From: JAKVCB01 sp965243695
Lineage (GTDB): Bacteria; Planctomycetota; Planctomycetia; Pirellulales; Lacipirellulaceae
DNA: 64,000 bases
Reading direction: 5' to 3'
Assembly: GCA_965243695.1 (NCBI GenBank)
Contig: CBDEWC010000047.1
Location: forward strand, 62,001 to 126,000
Shown: one piece after another, positions 18,955 to 27,547 of the stretch
How the letters are laid out: each line of letters opens with the position of its first letter
Numbering within the stretch: the first letter of the stretch is position 1
Translations under genes and position numbers: made by a program
The notes under the pieces: generated by a model
What the model was told of the DNA's origin: nothing
Database searches by the model: none
What the model saw: only the letters and a program-made list of their open reading frames with translations

Positions 18955-19237
18955 TTGCTCTCGGAGTGGTGCGATAAACCGCCGAATTTTCCGCCCTAGG
19001 GTGGTTATCGTACATGAACCCATCGGGTAAAACGGGTGGCTACGGACAGATCAGGAGGGCGCTGTGGGAAAGAAATCGGGTCGGCTGGGACCTGAGAGGG
19101 CCCGCTCCTACAACGTGCCATCAAGGCGGTTTGTATCTGCCCTTTGATGGCAGGATATTGCCGGTACTCGCGGACCACTCCTTGCCAGATCCTTATCCAA
19201 ACCGACTTGTACCTGTTGCCATTGCAAAGGAATACCC
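18898..19237. other. Intergenic leader between GDE and rpiB
   Basis: 340 bp without a supported gene. It holds the inverted repeats at 18889-18954 and the strong hairpin at 19116-19152, so it probably splits the plus-strand block into two transcription units or carries a regulatory leader for rpiB and the pentose phosphate genes. Confidence 0.5.
19116..19152 (+). promoter_or_regulatory. Long stem-loop in the rpiB leader
   Basis: tgccatcaa (19116-19124) pairs perfectly with ttgatggca (19144-19152). Inside it an additional ggc/gcc pairing is offset by a 2-nt bulge around an 11-nt loop, giving about 12 bp in total. It lies 85 nt before the rpiB start and has no T-tract. A cis-regulatory RNA, processing site or operator is possible. 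The structure is read from sequence; function is inferred. Confidence 0.5.
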
Positions 19238-19696
19238 ATGGGCCAGTCGATGAAAGTAGGGATTGCGGCCGATCATGGTGGTTTTGAAATGAAGCAGGCG
19301 CTCATCGAGAAGCTACTGGCCGAAGGCCACGAGGTGGAGGATTTTGGGGCGGATACCTTGGACCCGGATGACGACTATCCCGATTACATCATTCCGCTTG
19401 GCAGGGCGGTTGTCGCCGGAGAGGTGGAGCGGGGGATTGCCATCTGCGGCAGCGGTGTTGGTGCGTCGGTGGCGGCCAACAAGATTCATGGGGTTCGTTG
19501 CGGGCTTTGCCATGACCATTTCTCGTCCCGCCAGGGTGTCGAGGATGATGATATGAACGTACTTTGCCTGGGTGGCCGCGTGATGGGCCAGGCGGTGGCA
19601 TGGGATCACGTGGCAGCGTTTCTCGCGGCCCGCTTTAGCGGAGCCGAGAGGCACAGGCGACGGCTTCGCAGAGTCGCCGAGTTAGAAGCAACATGA
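19238..19696 (+). CDS. rpiB: Ribose-5-phosphate isomerase B
   Basis: The 152-residue protein matches the RpiB/LacAB family: N-terminal VGIAADHGGFEMK, then GIAICGSGVGASVAANK (phosphate loop), RCGLCHD and the C-terminal GGRVMG. It interconverts ribose-5-phosphate and ribulose-5-phosphate in the cytoplasm. The family's catalytic Cys is present in ICGSG. It is the first gene of the pentose phosphate run, with aaagga upstream of ATG 19238 (MGQSMKVG); a second ATG (19250) would begin at MKVGIA. Downstream pgi follows after a repeat-bearing spacer. Confidence 0.94.
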   Translation: MGQSMKVGIAADHGGFEMKQALIEKLLAEGHEVEDFGADTLDPDDDYPDYIIPLGRAVVAGEVERGIAICGSGVGASVAANKIHGVRCGLCHDHFSSRQGVEDDDMNVLCLGGRVMGQAVAWDHVAAFLAARFSGAERHRRRLRRVAELEAT

Positions 19697-19769
19697 CATG
19701 GGGAAAAACAGAAATCCAGCAAGAGGTAAGCAGGCGTAACCAGGGTGGGTACCTGGAGCCGCGATGATT

Positions 19770-19833
19770 CAGCAGCGCTATTTTTCAGCAGCGCTATTTT
19801 TCAGCAGCGCTATTTTTTAGCAACGCTATTTTT
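19770..19833 (+). repeat. Four tandem copies of a 16-bp unit before pgi
   Basis: The unit cagcagcgctattttt occurs three times perfectly (19770-19785, 19786-19801, 19802-19817) and once with two changes (19818-19833). The array ends 31 bp before the pgi start. The open frame through it is not supported as coding. It is one of many locus-specific duplications in the spacers of this window. Confidence 0.92.
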
Positions 19834-19864
19834 CCATAACCAGGACGAGTTGGAGATTTTTATC

Positions 19865-21439
19865 ATGGATCCTCAGGCACTCTGGGATCGGTACCAAAAA
19901 CACCTCTGTACGGTCGACTCCCTCAATCTGGCGCTTGACATAAGCCGGATGGATTTTTCGGACGGTTACCTCGCGGAAATGAAGCCACAAATCGAGGCGG
20001 CCTATGCCGAAATGGCCGAGCTTGAGAAAGGAGCCATTGCCAACGCCGACGAGCAACGCATGGTGGGCCATTACTGGCTCCGCAACCCCCAGCTGGCGCC
20101 GACCGCTGAAATCAAAGCCGAAATCCAGCAGAGCGTCGCGCAAATCAAGACTTTTGCAGCCGACGTACATGCGGGCCGTGTGAAGCCCCCGGGGGCAGAC
20201 AAATTCACCCAGGTCCTCTCGATCGGGATCGGCGGCTCGGCGCTGGGCCCCATGTTTGTGGCCGATGCGCTCGGGCAGCCCGGAGACGACAAGATGCAGG
20301 TTGCGTTTGTCGACAACACCGATCCAGACGGCATTGCCCGTACACTGGCCAAACTGAAAGGCCGCCTGACTGAGACGCTCTGTATCGTGATTACCAAGAG
20401 CGGCGGCACACCTGACACCCGCAACGGCATGATGGTCGTGCGGCATGCCTTTGAGTCGGCGGGCCTCGACTTTGAGAAACATGTTGTGGCGGTGACGATG
20501 AAGGGTTCCAAGATGGACCAGCTGGCAGAAAACCAAGGTTGGATTGCCCGCTTTCCCATGTTTGACTGGGTGGGAGGCCGCACCAGCGAACTCTCGGCGG
20601 TCGGCCTGCTGCCGGCCGCGCTGCAGGGACTCGATATTGAAGGAATACTCGCCGGCGCTGCCGCCTGTGACGAGGTGACCCGAGGTACCCGGACAGCCAC
20701 CAACCCGAGTGCCCTGTTGGCCCTCATGTGGTACCACGCCACCGGCGGCAAGGGCCAGAAGGATATGGTCATGCTGCCCTACAAGGACCGCCTGCTGCTC
20801 TTGAGCCGCTACCTGCAGCAACTGGTGATGGAATCGCTCGGAAAACGACTCGATCGCGACGGCAACCGGGTTGACCAGGGGATTGCGGTTTACGGGAACA
20901 AGGGGTCGACCGACCAGCACGCCTACGTGCAGCAACTGCGAGACGGTGTGAACAACTTCTTTGTGACTTTTATTCACGTACTCGAAGCGGGGCACGACAC
21001 GGTTGAGGTGGAACCAAATACCACCGCAGGCGATTACCTCAACGGGTTCCAGATCGGTACCCGGGAGGCCCTGTTCGGGAACGATCGCCAATCGATGACT
21101 CTCACCGTTGGGCAGGTGGATGCCCGCACGATCGGTGTGCTGATTGCCCTTTTTGAGCGGGCGGTCGGGTTTTACGGGAGCCTGGTCAACATCAACGCCT
21201 ATCACCAACCGGGCGTCGAAGCGGGCAAAAAGGCGGCGGCAGCCGTGCTCGACTTGCAAACTCGTGCTTCCGCTCAGCTCTCCGGCTCACCGCAGACCGC
21301 TGGGCAATTGGCCTTGGCAATCGACGCTGTAGAGAGCGTAGAAACTATCTACCTGGTGTTGGAACATTTGGCCGCCAACGGCCGCATCAGGCGCACCGCG
21401 GGTGCTTTTCCCGCAGAGACCACGTATTGTCAAAAGTAG
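19865..21439 (+). CDS. pgi: Glucose-6-phosphate isomerase
   Basis: The 524-residue protein has PGI hallmarks: SIGIGGSALGPMF (about residue 120), ITKSGGTPDTRNG (about 178), the active-site region GNKGSTDQHAY (about 345), and a C-terminal segment of family type. It interconverts glucose-6-phosphate and fructose-6-phosphate, linking glycolysis to the zwf-gnd branch downstream. ATG 19865 (MDPQALWDRY) is chosen because the frame's upstream extension is encoded by the 16-bp repeat array and is unlike PGI. The transaldolase start follows the stop by 41 bp. Confidence 0.95.
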   Translation: MDPQALWDRYQKHLCTVDSLNLALDISRMDFSDGYLAEMKPQIEAAYAEMAELEKGAIANADEQRMVGHYWLRNPQLAPTAEIKAEIQQSVAQIKTFAADVHAGRVKPPGADKFTQVLSIGIGGSALGPMFVADALGQPGDDKMQVAFVDNTDPDGIARTLAKLKGRLTETLCIVITKSGGTPDTRNGMMVVRHAFESAGLDFEKHVVAVTMKGSKMDQLAENQGWIARFPMFDWVGGRTSELSAVGLLPAALQGLDIEGILAGAAACDEVTRGTRTATNPSALLALMWYHATGGKGQKDMVMLPYKDRLLLLSRYLQQLVMESLGKRLDRDGNRVDQGIAVYGNKGSTDQHAYVQQLRDGVNNFFVTFIHVLEAGHDTVEVEPNTTAGDYLNGFQIGTREALFGNDRQSMTLTVGQVDARTIGVLIALFERAVGFYGSLVNINAYHQPGVEAGKKAAAAVLDLQTRASAQLSGSPQTAGQLALAIDAVESVETIYLVLEHLAANGRIRRTAGAFPAETTYCQK

Positions 21440-21480
21440 TCCCTTCAAATTTCAATGGCCTGTCGGCCGAGGACAAAACG

Positions 21481-22452
21481 ATGTCGAATCTTGTTGAATC
21501 ACTCCTGAAACACACCACGATTGTCCAGGATACGGGCGATATTGCCGCGATCGCAGAATTCAAACCGCAGGACGCCACGACCAATCCAAGCCTCATTTTT
21601 AAGGCGGCACAGATGCCTGCCTACGAAAAACATCTGGAAGATGCCCTGGAGTTTGGGCGCCAGTCTGGGGGGAGCAAGGTGGACCAGGCCGCCGCCTTCC
21701 TCGACAAACTGTTTGTCAATTTTGGGGTAGAAATTCTCCAGTACGTTCCGGGCCGTGTTTCCACGGAGGTCGATGCCCACCTGAGCTTTGATACCGAGGC
21801 AACTATCGCCAAGGCTCGGCGGTTGATTGGGCTGTACAACGACAAATCGATCGGGCCCGAACGGGTATTGATCAAGATTGCAAGTACCTGGGAAGGGATT
21901 CGCGCAGCCGAGCAGTTAGAGAAGGAAGGAATCCATTGCAACCTGACGTTGCTGTTTAGTTTTGCCCAGGCGGTGGCCTGCGCCGAGGCCGGCGTGACGC
22001 TTATCTCTCCCTTTGTGGGTCGCATTTACGACTGGTACAAGCAGGACCAGGGTGTTGACGACATTCCCATTGCGGAGGATCCGGGCGTGGCGAGTGTCAC
22101 GAAGATTTTCAACTACTTCAAGCATTATGATTATCCGACCCAGATTATGGGAGCGAGCTTCCGCAAGGTCGATCAGATTGTTCATCTGGCGGGTTGCGAT
22201 TTGCTGACGATCAGCCCGTCGCTGCTGGATGAAATGCAGGCGACCGAGGGCGAGATTGAGCCGCAGTTGAAGGTGGAGGACGCAAAACGCCACTCGGTTG
22301 AACGGGTGACCCTGGACGAAAAGGCGTTTCGTTGGATGCATAACGAAGATCCGATGGCGGTGGAGAAGCTGGCAGAGGGCATCCGCAAGTTTGCCGAAGA
22401 TACGGTAAAACTCAAAAAGTTCGCACAACAAAAAGTAGCCCAGGGTGTTTGA
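21481..22452 (+). CDS. tal: Transaldolase (TalB class)
   Basis: The 323-residue protein follows E. coli-type transaldolase B: TTIVQDTGDIAAI, DATTNPSLI, the Schiff-base Lys in ILIKIASTWEG (about residue 130), CNLTLLFSFAQA and SPFVGRIYDWY. It transfers a dihydroxyacetone unit between sugar phosphates in the non-oxidative pentose phosphate pathway. The frame also offers a TTG at 21427 overlapping the pgi stop, but ATG 21481 matches the family N-terminus. No transketolase partner lies in the window. Confidence 0.95.
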   Translation: MSNLVESLLKHTTIVQDTGDIAAIAEFKPQDATTNPSLIFKAAQMPAYEKHLEDALEFGRQSGGSKVDQAAAFLDKLFVNFGVEILQYVPGRVSTEVDAHLSFDTEATIAKARRLIGLYNDKSIGPERVLIKIASTWEGIRAAEQLEKEGIHCNLTLLFSFAQAVACAEAGVTLISPFVGRIYDWYKQDQGVDDIPIAEDPGVASVTKIFNYFKHYDYPTQIMGASFRKVDQIVHLAGCDLLTISPSLLDEMQATEGEIEPQLKVEDAKRHSVERVTLDEKAFRWMHNEDPMAVEKLAEGIRKFAEDTVKLKKFAQQKVAQGV

Positions 22453-22485
22453 GATCGTCGAACCTGAACGGTAAAGGAGTTCAAC

Positions 22486-23505
22486 ATGCAATTGGGAATG
22501 ATTGGCCTTGGCCGCATGGGCGCGAACATGGTGCGGCGGTTGATGAAGGGCGGACATGAGTGTGTCGTTTTTGACATGAGTGCCGACGCGCGCAAGGCAA
22601 TTGCCGCCGAAGGCGCGGTGCCGGCGGCAAGTCTTGAAGAATTTGTGGAAAAGCTCACCCTTCCCCGGGCCGTCTGGATGATGGTGCCAGCCGGCGTGGT
22701 AGGATCGACGGTCGAGAATCTTGCCGGACTCCTGTCAAAGGGAGATATCTTGATTGATGGGGGCAATTCCTACTACAAGGACGACATTGCACGGGCTCGG
22801 CACCTACAGGAAAGCTCAATTCACTATGTTGATGTGGGGACCAGTGGCGGCGTGTGGGGGCTCGAGCGGGGTTACTGCATGATGATCGGGGGCGAAAAGC
22901 CAATCATTGAGCATCTCGACCCGATTTTTCAGACGCTGGCCCCCAGCATCGATTCGGCCGAACGGACCGAAGGACGCGATGCGAAGGGAGGCACCGCCGA
23001 ACATGGTTACCTCCACTGTGGACCCAATGGAGCGGGTCATTTCGTAAAGATGGTTCACAACGGGATCGAGTACGGAATCATGGCGGCCTATGCTGAAGGA
23101 TTGAATATTTTGCGACATGCCAACGTCGGCGAAAAAGGCCGGCAGGTCGATGCCGAGACGGCACCGCTGCGGAATCCTGAGGATTACCAGTATGACCTGG
23201 ATCTGGCCGACGTCGCGGAAGTCTGGCGACGCGGGAGCGTCATCTCCTCCTGGCTACTGGACCTCACGGCGCATGCCTTGTTGAAGGACCCTCAACTGGA
23301 AACGTTTGCGGGCCGGGTTTCCGATTCGGGCGAAGGTCGCTGGACGATCAGCGCCGCGATTGACGAGTCGGTTCCGGCACCGGTCCTCACCACAGCTCTC
23401 TATGAACGGTTTTCTTCACGCAACGAAGCAGAATTTGCCGACAAGGTGTGTTCGGCGATGCGGAAAGAGTTTGGCGGTCACATCGAACGTGCCTCCGGTG
23501 GCTAG
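22486..23505 (+). CDS. gnd: 6-phosphogluconate dehydrogenase, short (NAD-type) form
   Basis: The 339-residue protein has an N-terminal Rossmann motif GLIGLGRMG-like (IGLGRMGAN), then DGGNSYYKDD, DVGTSGGVWG, CGPNGAGHFVKMVHNGIEYG (catalytic Lys in FVKMVHNG) and a C-terminal helical domain. It decarboxylates 6-phosphogluconate to ribulose-5-phosphate. The length is well below the about 470 residues of the GndA type and fits the shorter class often reported to prefer NAD. That cofactor choice is inference. ATG 22486 has aaaggag upstream. It lies directly before zwf, 45 bp away. Confidence 0.93.
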   Translation: MQLGMIGLGRMGANMVRRLMKGGHECVVFDMSADARKAIAAEGAVPAASLEEFVEKLTLPRAVWMMVPAGVVGSTVENLAGLLSKGDILIDGGNSYYKDDIARARHLQESSIHYVDVGTSGGVWGLERGYCMMIGGEKPIIEHLDPIFQTLAPSIDSAERTEGRDAKGGTAEHGYLHCGPNGAGHFVKMVHNGIEYGIMAAYAEGLNILRHANVGEKGRQVDAETAPLRNPEDYQYDLDLADVAEVWRRGSVISSWLLDLTAHALLKDPQLETFAGRVSDSGEGRWTISAAIDESVPAPVLTTALYERFSSRNEAEFADKVCSAMRKEFGGHIERASGG

Positions 23506-23550
23506 CAGCCCCCGGCAGACACGCTCGCTCCGATCGATGAAAGTGCACAC

Positions 23551-25065
23551 ATGACAAAAGAAAACGCGAATCCGAATACGGTCACCGGGCCATTTCTGGG
23601 CGTGATATTCGGCGCCAACGGCGATCTCACCAAACGCAAACTCATTCCGGCGCTTTTTAGCCTCGCGCGGGACGGGCTTCTCTCTCGGGACTTTGCCATT
23701 CTCGGCGTGTCCCTGAAGGAGATGACCGACCAGGAGTATCGGGAGAAGGTTGCCAGTGACATGCGGGAGCTTGCGCCCGATTTGTTCACGCCGGAGCTAC
23801 AGCAATTTTTCGAGGAGCGGCTCTACTACCTGTCGGGTGATTTCACGACCGCCGAGACCTTTGGCAAGTTGCACGCGCGTGTCGAAACAATCAGCAAGCA
23901 ACACCATACCCAAGGCAATGCATTCTTCTACCTGGCGACAGCTCCCGGATTTTTTGGACCCATCGTCCACTCGCTCGGCGATGCGGGCTTTACCAGGGAA
24001 AACGAGAATGTCTGGCGGAGAGTGATTATCGAAAAACCGTTTGGTCGCGATCTCACCACGGCTCGGGCTCTGAATGCGGACATTCAGAGTGTGTTGTCGG
24101 AGGATCAGATTTATCGGATCGACCATTACCTGGGTAAGGAAACGGTCCAGAACATTGCCGTTCTCCGGTTCGCCAACGGCATGTTTCAGCCCGCCTGGAG
24201 CAATCTCTTCATTGATCACGTTCAGATCTCAGTGACCGAAACCTTGGGAGTTGAGCACCGGGGCGGGTACTACGATCAAGCGGGCGCCCTGCGTGACATG
24301 GTGCCCAATCACATCTTTCAGTTGCTCACGCTCGTTGGCATGGAAATGCCGCTTTCCTTCGGGCCTGAAGACATGCGCAACGAACAGGTAAAAGTATTGC
24401 ATGCGATACACCCACCCAAAGCGGGCGATGTCGCGAGCGAAGTGATTCGCGGGCAGTACGCGGCAGGGAGCCTCGGCGGAGAATCGCGAGTCGCATACCG
24501 CGATGAACAGGCGGTGGACAAAAAATCAATGACCGAGACGTTCGTCGCGCTGAAACTGCAGATCGAGAATCAACGTTGGGCGGGAGTTCCCTTTTACCTG
24601 CGGACCGGTAAGCGGCTCGCGAAGCGGCTCACCGAAATCGTGATCGCGTTCAAAAAACCACCCTTTACGCCCTTCCGCGAAACGGCCATCGATCCGCTCG
24701 AGCCAAACCAATTGATCATCCGGATTCAGCCAAACGAGGGAATCTCCATGCGGTTTGGCACCAAGGTGCCCGGGACGCTGTTGAAAATGGACGCGGTTGA
24801 CATGGATTTTTTCTATGCCGATCATTTTGGGCGGACACCTGCAACCGGTTACGACCGCTTGCTCTACGACTGCCTGCGGGGAGAAGCAACGCTGTTCCGC
24901 CGTGCCGACATGGTCGAGGCGGGCTGGCGGGCTATGGAAACCGTGCAGGAGGCCTGGGCCGCCGACGACCAATCGTTATGCAGCTACCCAGCTGGAAGTT
25001 GGGGGCCTGCAGAAGCGGAGGAGCTGCTTGTTCGCGATGGGCGGCAATGGAAGGTTTACGAATGA
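23551..25065 (+). CDS. zwf: Glucose-6-phosphate 1-dehydrogenase
   Basis: The 504-residue protein has the nucleotide-binding start IFGANGDLTKRKLIPAL (about residue 18), the active-site signature RIDHYLGKE (about 189-197, His as general base region), MVPNHIFQLL and RTGKRLAKR. It oxidises glucose-6-phosphate to 6-phosphogluconolactone, the committed oxidative pentose phosphate step, usually with NADP+. The next gene supplies the lactonase for its product. Length and motif order are normal for bacteria. Confidence 0.96.
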   Translation: MTKENANPNTVTGPFLGVIFGANGDLTKRKLIPALFSLARDGLLSRDFAILGVSLKEMTDQEYREKVASDMRELAPDLFTPELQQFFEERLYYLSGDFTTAETFGKLHARVETISKQHHTQGNAFFYLATAPGFFGPIVHSLGDAGFTRENENVWRRVIIEKPFGRDLTTARALNADIQSVLSEDQIYRIDHYLGKETVQNIAVLRFANGMFQPAWSNLFIDHVQISVTETLGVEHRGGYYDQAGALRDMVPNHIFQLLTLVGMEMPLSFGPEDMRNEQVKVLHAIHPPKAGDVASEVIRGQYAAGSLGGESRVAYRDEQAVDKKSMTETFVALKLQIENQRWAGVPFYLRTGKRLAKRLTEIVIAFKKPPFTPFRETAIDPLEPNQLIIRIQPNEGISMRFGTKVPGTLLKMDAVDMDFFYADHFGRTPATGYDRLLYDCLRGEATLFRRADMVEAGWRAMETVQEAWAADDQSLCSYPAGSWGPAEAEELLVRDGRQWKVYE

Positions 25066-25141
25066 TTGAATTTCCAGACAGATCAGGCGGCACGGTTGGG
25101 GTGAACTCGGCTCGGCTTCCCGAGAACAAGGAAGAAACATC

Positions 25142-25903
25142 ATGAGTATCCCGTCGGTCGTTCGCGCAGAGGATGCCGAAGGGGTTTGTGAGTGGGCCGC
25201 CCAGGAGTTTTTGCGGCTCGCCGAAGAGTCGGTTGCCGCCCGGGGCCGTTTTACGGTTGCCCTTTCGGGTGGATCGACACCGCGGGCCCTTTACCAGCGA
25301 CTGAGTTTGGCACCGAACCGCGGCCGCGTGGACTGGTCGAGCGTGGAATTTTTCTGGGGAGACGAACGGAGCGTGCCACCGGAAGATGAATCGTCAAATT
25401 TTCGCATGGCCAACGAAGCGATGCTTCAGACGCTTGCAATTCCGGAGGCACAGATCCACCGCATGGAGGCGGAGCGCGAAGATTTTGAGGCAGCCGCCAG
25501 TGAGTACCAGGCGACGATTGCCCGTGTCCTGCAGGTCTCGGCCACAGGTTCACCGCCGGCTGTCGACCTGGTCCTTTTAGGGATGGGCCCCGACGGCCAC
25601 ACGGCATCCCTTTTCCCAGAAACCAAGGCCCTGGACGAGACGACCCGATGGGTTGTGCCCAACGAAGTACCACAGCTGAACACTCGGCGTATGACACTCA
25701 CCGTACCGATGATCAATGCCGCGCGGTCGGTGATGTTTTTGGTGGCCGGCGAGAAAAAAGCGACCCTCCTTGCGGAGGTGCTTCATGGTCCGCGCCGGCC
25801 TCGCCAGCTTCCTTCCCAACAGATCGCGCCGGTTAGCGGCAGGCTTATTTGGCTGGTCGATGAGGCGGCATCCCAGAAATTGCCCCCTTCCATCAGCGAG
25901 TAG
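25142..25903 (+). CDS. pgl: 6-phosphogluconolactonase (DevB/SOL type)
   Basis: The 253-residue protein matches the DevB lactonase family: ALSGGSTPRALYQRL (phosphate binding, about residue 40), FFWGDERSVPPEDESSN, LGMGPDGHTASLFP (about 143) and a C-terminal NAARSVMFLVAG segment. It hydrolyses 6-phosphogluconolactone made by Zwf. ATG 25142 has gaagaaac upstream. Near the stop a segment containing ttccatcagc is partly duplicated (about 25888-25926), crossing into the spacer before rpe. Confidence 0.94.
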   Translation: MSIPSVVRAEDAEGVCEWAAQEFLRLAEESVAARGRFTVALSGGSTPRALYQRLSLAPNRGRVDWSSVEFFWGDERSVPPEDESSNFRMANEAMLQTLAIPEAQIHRMEAEREDFEAAASEYQATIARVLQVSATGSPPAVDLVLLGMGPDGHTASLFPETKALDETTRWVVPNEVPQLNTRRMTLTVPMINAARSVMFLVAGEKKATLLAEVLHGPRRPRQLPSQQIAPVSGRLIWLVDEAASQKLPPSISE

Positions 25904-25935
25904 CTTCCTTTCCATCAGCAGACAGATAGCGACCT

Positions 25936-26613
25936 ATGACAAATCGTGGAAAGATCAAACTGGCACCTTCGATTCTGGCAGCCGATTTTTCGACGCTAGC
26001 CAGTCAGGTCGAGGAGGCAGAAGCCGGAGGCGCCGATCGGATTCACGTCGATGTGATGGATGGTCATTTTGTGCCCAATATTAGTATCGGTCCGCCGGTG
26101 ATTGAATCGTTGCGGTCGGTCACCAAGCTGCCGCTTGAGACACACCTGATGATTTCCGAACCGAATCGCTACCTGGAGGCTTTTGTCGAAGCAGGCAGTG
26201 ACTCGCTTTTGGTGCATGTCGAGGGAGCTTTGCACCTGCATCGAACGGTGCACCACATCAAAGACCTTGGTAAGGATGCGGGAGTTGTGCTCAACCCGGC
26301 GACGCCTGCAGCAGCGATTCATGAGATTCTCCCCGATGTGGACCAGGTGTTGGTGATGACCGTAAACCCGGGATTTGGCGGCCAGAAATTTATTGAGAGT
26401 ACCGTTGCTAAAATTGGCCAGTTGCGGGAGATGATTGACCGTAGTGGACGGCCTATCGAGTTGTCAGTCGACGGAGGGATTGATTGCGATGCGGCACAGC
26501 GCGTGGTTGCTGCCGGGGCGTGCGTGCTGGTTGCCGGTTCGTCAATTTTCCGGGCCCAGGAGGGGGTTGCGTCGGCAATGGCCTCTTTGCGAAGTGCAGC
26601 CGGTGGAGACTGA
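25936..26613 (+). CDS. rpe: Ribulose-phosphate 3-epimerase
   Basis: The 225-residue TIM-barrel protein has LAPSILAADFSTL at the start, HVDVMDGHFVPNIS (metal-binding His/Asp), the LMI stretch ETHLMIS, VMTVNPGFGGQKFI and the phosphate-binding VDGGI. It interconverts ribulose-5- and xylulose-5-phosphate, completing the branch fed by Gnd. It follows pgl by 32 bp and precedes the HAD gene by 47 bp, consistent with one operon. Confidence 0.95.
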   Translation: MTNRGKIKLAPSILAADFSTLASQVEEAEAGGADRIHVDVMDGHFVPNISIGPPVIESLRSVTKLPLETHLMISEPNRYLEAFVEAGSDSLLVHVEGALHLHRTVHHIKDLGKDAGVVLNPATPAAAIHEILPDVDQVLVMTVNPGFGGQKFIESTVAKIGQLREMIDRSGRPIELSVDGGIDCDAAQRVVAAGACVLVAGSSIFRAQEGVASAMASLRSAAGGD

Positions 26614-26660
26614 CCAGTGCATTGTCGTAAGGTGAGGCCACACAGAGGGGAAGCAAAATT

Positions 26661-27344
26661 ATGACGAAAGCGGATGTGGTCTTTTTCTTTGACGTGGACA
26701 ACACGCTCCTGGACAACGATCGCGTGGCGGCCGATCTGAAATCGCACCTGGAGAGTACGGTTGGTGCCGTTGCCAACCAGCGGTACTGGGCGCTGTTGGA
26801 AGAGGTTCGTCAAGAACTTGGCTACGCCGATTATCTCGGGGCCCTGCAAAAGTATCGCGTGGAGAATCCACGCGATACCCATTTGCTGGAGATCTCTTCC
26901 TACCTGCTCAACTATCCCTTCGAGGATCGTCTTTACCCCCATGCGATGGAGGTGGTGGCTCACGCACAGCAGTGGGGTACGGCAGCCATTCTGTCTGACG
27001 GGGACGTGGTCTTTCAGCCCCACAAGATTGAGCGTGCGGGGATCGGTGCGGCCGTCGAAGGGAATGTGATGGTCTATATCCATAAAGAAGACGAAGTCAC
27101 AGATGTCGAGCACCGTTATCCGGCAAAGCACTACGTGATGGTTGACGACAAGCTATGGATTTTGGCGTCGATGAAAGAAGCCTGGGGTTCACGGCTGACA
27201 ACCGTCTTTGCCAACCAGGGCCACTACGCCCAGGATCCCGAGACGCTGAAGAAAACTCCACCCGCCGACCTGCAGGTCAAGCGGATCGGAGATTTTTTGG
27301 AGTTCGATTTCGAGACCCTGACAGGGGCAGCAACCGGTCGGTAA
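26661..27344 (+). CDS. HAD-superfamily hydrolase
   Basis: The 227-residue protein has HAD motif I FDVDNTLLDND (about residues 10-20; nucleophile Asp and the second Asp), ILSDGD near residue 112 (motif II region), and VMVDDK near 160 for motif IV acids. A helical cap lies between about residues 20 and 90. HAD members mostly remove phosphate from small molecules. As the last gene of a pentose phosphate run it may be a sugar-phosphate or phosphosugar-damage phosphatase, which is contextual inference only. Confidence 0.8.
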   Translation: MTKADVVFFFDVDNTLLDNDRVAADLKSHLESTVGAVANQRYWALLEEVRQELGYADYLGALQKYRVENPRDTHLLEISSYLLNYPFEDRLYPHAMEVVAHAQQWGTAAILSDGDVVFQPHKIERAGIGAAVEGNVMVYIHKEDEVTDVEHRYPAKHYVMVDDKLWILASMKEAWGSRLTTVFANQGHYAQDPETLKKTPPADLQVKRIGDFLEFDFETLTGAATGR

Positions 27345-27359
27345 CCGCCAGGCTCTTGG

Positions 27360-27397
27360 CCAACGGTTCTTTGGCAAGCCAACGGTTCTTTGGCAAA
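27360..27397 (+). repeat. 19-bp direct tandem duplication after the HAD gene
   Basis: ccaacggttctttggcaag (27360-27378) is immediately repeated at 27379-27397 with one terminal change. It is in the convergent spacer between the HAD gene and the class I aldolase gene. Confidence 0.9.
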
Positions 27398-27547
27398 TAG
27401 GCGCCGAGCATGGTCGGTCACCGGTTCAGGAGATCACCCCGTGAACCGGACGACCACCAATGAGCTATCGACTGCCTGGATGCGGCACGACTGGCAGCAA
27501 CACGCCTCCGCAAGCCTCTAAGGTTGACCGGGCCGGCTTGGCCTGGT

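Noticed and set aside
19745..19864. Upstream extension of the pgi frame
   Set aside because: It is encoded by the 16-bp repeat array and is unlike the PGI N-terminus. ATG 19865 begins the family sequence.
19826..21259. 477-codon minus-strand frame opposite pgi
   Set aside because: Long because of high GC3 in pgi, but the translation is His/Arg/Gly-rich without domains, while pgi is unmistakable on the plus strand.
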